From: Elysia crispata
Taxonomy: Eukaryota > Mollusca > Gastropoda > Plakobranchidae
DNA: 64,000 nucleotides
Assembly (NCBI GenBank): GCA_033675545.1
Contig: JAWDGP010007289.1
Span: 117,501-181,500, forward strand
Reading direction: 5' to 3'
The translations under genes and the position numbers were made by a program. The notes beneath the pieces were generated by a model that searched no databases, was not told the DNA's origin, and was given only the letters and a program-made list of their open reading frames with translations. Numbering within the stretch: position 1 is the first letter of the stretch; every line of letters starts with the position of its first letter. Of the stretch, positions 36,853-64,000 are shown one piece after another.

Positions 36853-39800
36853 GAATACGAAATTCTATAGTTTTTTTTTCTCACCCATTTAGTAGTAAAA
36901 ATTCTGTGCACAGCTAAGAGAATGAAACTGAAAGATGTTAGGACAAAAATTGGAAACATGAAAAAGAAAAACGGAGATTTTTTTATTATACATTTAAGTG
37001 CTTGGTTTTGCTTTTAAAGCTCTTTTTTCATTATAAAATGAAGTTGTATCATATGAAAAATTAAAGAAATATTGATATAAATATACAAACTGAAAATTCG
37101 GTTATAAAGAAGTGAGTGCTAGAAAATCATTTGTTTTATTTAGGCATTTGCAATACCAAGGGTTCTACTTTTGAGCACAATAAGTCCAAAATAGATCATT
37201 CAAAATCATGAATTCATCAAACTAAGTAACACCTCTGTAAATAATTTTGAAAGGTAAGAAAATATACCCAAATATTTTTCAGTAATTCATTGGCATGCTA
37301 CAGTGGGTCACTGTTAATCATTTCTTTGCAACGCTTGACTATTTTTGGAATTTTGCTCATTTGCTTATTAATAGGGAAAATGGAAGGCTTTTATTAAAAG
37401 CCAGATTTGTTAAAAAAATGCTAGGATCCAAATCATGACTTTTTCCTGCCATGTGGGCTTCTTTATAATGGAGTAATAAATGGATAGTAGATGCAATTCT
37501 CAAATGGCATTTAAATGCTACCAATAGCAAAATAAAGGCAAGTTAATATGTTATCTAGCTGTCTCATTTTCTTACTTTGTAGCATAATGAGTCAATATAT
37601 CAAGTTATATACTTGGCGGTATAATTATTGGGGGGTAGGGAAAGTAATATTAAAAAAAAAGGGACACAGGGGTGGGGTAAAGAGTTCAATCAGCGGAGTT
37701 CATTGCTAGTTATTGGCATCATTCATTACTCTGGCTTAAGGAAGTTGCAATCAAACGTTGACTCAAATACACTGTATAGGTTTGATAGAAGTTGATGAAT
37801 AAGAATACTAGTAGCAAAAACATTTTTTAAACATCATTATAATTATACAGTGTCTCAAATCATTGCTTTCCAGCAATCATCCACATCTGATAAGCCACCA
37901 GAAAGATTTTCTTATGATTGGTCTTAGCATGATCCGTGTATCAACTTACTTGCCTATGTTAATATTCCCATTTCCTAAAACGTAAACTGTTTCACTATGT
38001 AATACCCATGTTAAATCTAAAGAAAAGTTACAGCAAGAAGCCATTCATGTCAGATATTTAGTTTATCACTTAAGCTGCTGTTTTTCAATTTTTTATCAGG
38101 TATTTTAACCGTTTTTTCTCTTTTATTTAAATGTACCCTCCATATACACAAGGTTTTAAAAATACTTTTGCTCCCCAAAAAATTCTTGAGAGGCAGTGGA
38201 ATTTAATGGTGTGAATTGTATTTTTATTTGAGCTACAATAAATCAATAAGGACTTGAAGATAAATCAGGGTTAATCTTTCTACCAAACTACAAATGCTCA
38301 ATGAAGATTGAAACAATGAAAGACTTCATCACAACACAGCATCTACATGATGATAAAAGAGCATTTAATTTGCATAGAAAATGCTTAAAAAACAACAAGA
38401 GACTTATTTCCTGAAGTGGCATCGGTAACATTCATTACAATATACAAAATAAAATACTCGCATAAACAACTTCAAATTTTGGAAGACAAACGTTATGAAA
38501 CAGATTTCACCATCTTAGGAGAAATGCAGTCAATTTGAAAAGGATAATCGAAACGTGAATGTTTAACATTCCAGTACAAGTCAGAATGGAAAAGTGTATT
38601 CTGTACTGAATTTATTTAACTTGACATCCAAAAAAAAATAAGAGGGCTAACAATGCCAAAAAATGTCATTATCATTAACAGTGATGAATCCTGTGTCTTT
38701 GAGCCAGTAAATTAGCATGATATAAGTACTCCAAAGATATTTTTGGATTAAATGCCATGCCTTTTCAGACATTCACCCAAATATTCATCTTTGTACATTT
38801 GCTTGAACTTCAGAGAATATATTATGCATATCATAATACTTACAAACAATTTTCATCAACACCTCATTCCAAATGACATATTTGTCTTGTTACAACATAT
38901 TTCCATGACTGTTATACTACATGTGAAAAAAAAGACATAAGTAATATTTATAACAGTACAAGAAGAAAATTTAAATAAACATTTGCAAATCTCTAACAAA
39001 TCTTAATAACTTGGACCTATCAAAAAAGGCATGCATACCTCTTTCATTTTGACAATTAAATAAAAATAAAACAAAAAAAAAATAACTCTTGAATGTATAG
39101 AAGCTGCCTTTTTAATCAGATAGGTTATTGAAAAAGAGCTCTTAGTTTACTCCATTGCAAAATCACTATTCTTTGTCTTAAAATGATGATTGGAAATTTA
39201 GTATAAAATTTAGAGAATTTGCAATGAAATCAAATTGTTAATTGAATGCAGACATCCTGTAGGCCTACTTATTGTAAATATTAAGGATGGCTCATGTTCA
39301 TTACAAAAAATAAGGAAAACTAAGGGTTATTTTACAAGTATGAATTTTGTAATCATTGGTAAAAGGTCAATAAAATAAAATTCCTCCTCTCTCTTAATGC
39401 ATGTTGAAAAATCTAACAAGGCCCTGGGAAGAATGATCAACAGACCAAAACATAATTATATCAACCTCAACTAAGGGCCGTCCTAATTTACAGAAGACGG
39501 AAAAATAGGATACCTGTGTAACAAGCAACATGCCTTGATCACTCTACATCATAGAAATTGACATGTCAACCAATCCTTGATTACTAAATAAAGAAAATTG
39601 TCTAAAAGCAGCTTTAATCTGTCTAATGTCAAACTTGGATAAAAGAGGATCCTCAGTATACACAGAAAAGCTCTCTGCATAAGGAGGATGATGATCAATC
39701 TCCGACCCTTCTGACGACCTTTATCTTCACCTCTCTTTTCACTACTCCCAACTACTCTCCAATAAAAAACTAAACAAAAAAATAACAAATGGCAAGTTAT

Positions 39801-41099
39801 TTTCTCCAATGTGGAGTGAAAAACTTTAACACAGGGCAGACAAGCAAATTTCATCAAAAGAGACCATATGACATTAATTTCCTATTGCATAATATACAGC
39901 AAATTAACTGTTATGGAGGAAAAGGAGAAAAAGAAGCAGTATGGAAAGGAATGGCATCTATTTTGCATTTCAAAGCTTTGGCAATAAATTAAAAAATAAA
40001 GGCAGAATTACAAATCCTGAAAACAAATGAACATAGGCACAGGGCATCTATGTAATTCTTCAAAACAAACCATTTGAACTAATGAGCACTGACATAAATA
40101 TGAGTTTCTAATAAAAGCAATGTTGAGAGAGATCTTCGAAACTCATTGGAATGCTAAGAAAGACCTGCTAAACCTGAGTTTTACCTTGCTCAAATTAAGC
40201 AAAGTTCTAAAACAATACCACAGGGCTTTAGACAGAGAATTTCAAGTGCTAAGGTATTTAGAAAACACAGTTGATAGGTTTAGTTCTTTATCATATATAA
40301 ACAGCCTTGCAACTAAAATGCATTTTCTTACACTTCAGTTCCTTTTCTAAATCTACGAATAATGGATGAAACAAAATGAATTTATTTTTTATATACAGGA
40401 TATATATTTATGTAAACAGAATCAAAACAAAATATATTTCCATTATCTTGAGGCCAATTTTTAAAGTTCATAATTCAACAGGTCATGTTTTCCTCCTATT
40501 CACAAGGACGCACTTCTTCTTTTTTACATACAATAGAATGGATCTGCTCTACTCCATAAACAAACAATGAAAGTGAACATTTTTTTCTATTTACCATCCA
40601 AAAATGCATGATGAATTTCTATTCCTCAGAACTACTGCCATCTATACTTAGTTTGAACTCAATGGAAAAGTAACAAAATTTCAAAATCCTTTTTATCTTC
40701 TACACAGGACTATACACATCTTTCAGATATCTTACTAATCTAGATTGCTAACTTACTATTTATATTTTTCTTGTTACAGAGAAGAAGGGATCTTTTGACT
40801 GCAAAACTTCTCATTAATAATTATAATAAAAAAAAAATGAAAAAACAACAAAACAATGCCATCACTATGACACTACTATTTATCTTCACAGAAATGCTTG
40901 GGTATGCGATCAGACATGTTTTACCATCAGAAAAGTTTTCATCTCAAGTGGAACAGCACCTGTAGTTTGATCAAACTCCAGGGATTTGAAACATTGACTG
41001 ATTGAGGCAAAATATTTGTCCTTGGCTCCCTGTGTTAAATCTACTCAGGGTGTCTTGGAAATACTGCACTTTTACAGCTTTAGTTAGACTGCAAAATAA

Positions 41100-41105
41100 T
41101 TTATT
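41100..41105 (-). terminator. Candidate RhoGAP polyadenylation signal very close to the stop
   Basis: AATAAA on the minus strand, only 22 bases after the stop codon, would give an unusually short 3' UTR. Another AATAAA lies at 40,381-40,386. Confidence 0.35.
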
Positions 41106-41126
41106 ATCAACATTTAGTGTACAGAA

Positions 41127-63772
<22,646 letters not shown>

Positions 63773-63790
63773 AATTGTGGAGACACCAAC

Positions 63791-64000
63791 CTTCAAAAGA
63801 ACAAAGAATTGAAGTTTGAATTTTAAATTAAAAAATAAAAATATTGATCATGAATGTGGGCCCAAAGTTGCGTTTTTAATCAATTCTTGCAGAAAATATG
63901 CATCAAAATTAAAAATGTTTCGACAAGAATTGAAAAATTATACTATATGATCTCTAATTAGTGCAAGCTTATGAAAGAGATCAAGCATCAATCTAGATCT
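63791..64000 (-). other. Start of the intron upstream of RhoGAP coding exon 1
   Basis: AT-rich sequence upstream of the presumed acceptor (TTTTGAAG) of the first coding exon. No further exon is visible before the window ends. Confidence 0.5.

Larger units (their letters stand above)
33486..41099. other. Convergent 3' spacer between CYP51 and the RhoGAP gene
   Basis: Contains the CYP51 3' UTR and perhaps part of the RhoGAP 3' UTR. No further exon with a recognisable domain was found on either strand. Short open frames here translate to unremarkable peptides. Confidence 0.6.

Overview
This is an animal nuclear window: AT-rich, full of long microsatellites, with three intron-split protein genes and no sign of bacterial organisation. 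Intact CYP51 (sterol 14-alpha-demethylase) argues against insects and nematodes, which lack sterol synthesis. With the ARHGAP12/27-type multidomain RhoGAP and the repeat style, this suggests a lophotrochozoan, most likely a mollusc. The species cannot be named from the sequence.

Layout: (1) 1-6.6 kb is intergenic, with G-runs, a GATA repeat and one GC-richer block (5.4-5.9 kb) that may be a decayed coding or mobile sequence. (2) 7,095-18,694, minus strand: HPRT (hypoxanthine-guanine phosphoribosyltransferase), 8 coding exons, 228 aa, complete. (3) 18.7-25.1 kb is the spacer between divergent HPRT and CYP51; it holds microsatellites, an exact 187-bp direct repeat and an orphan ORF. (4) 25,132-33,485, plus strand: CYP51, 11 coding exons, 497 aa, complete. 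A small hairpin mobile element lies in its first intron. (5) 33.5-41.1 kb is the convergent 3' spacer with polyadenylation candidates. (6) 41,127-63,772, minus strand: an SH3-WW-PH-RhoGAP protein, 15 coding exons, 793 aa; the coding region is complete and the 5' UTR probably begins beyond the window. A 1,065-bp element with pogo/Tigger-like ends sits in its first coding intron.

The three genes do unrelated housekeeping jobs (purine salvage, sterol synthesis, Rho GTPase down-regulation), and nothing suggests a shared pathway. Reading frames close without error across every junction given, so the exon models are strong. They were built by hand from splice signals and protein-family knowledge, without alignments or transcripts.

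The most interesting leads are possible unannotated exons: a 27-bp phase 0-0 microexon that would insert nine residues into the catalytic flexible loop of HPRT; an 87-bp phase 0-0 Ser/Pro-rich cassette exon and a possible alternative first exon in the RhoGAP gene; and two undescribed inverted-repeat elements. I found no CRISPR, operon or other prokaryote-like system.
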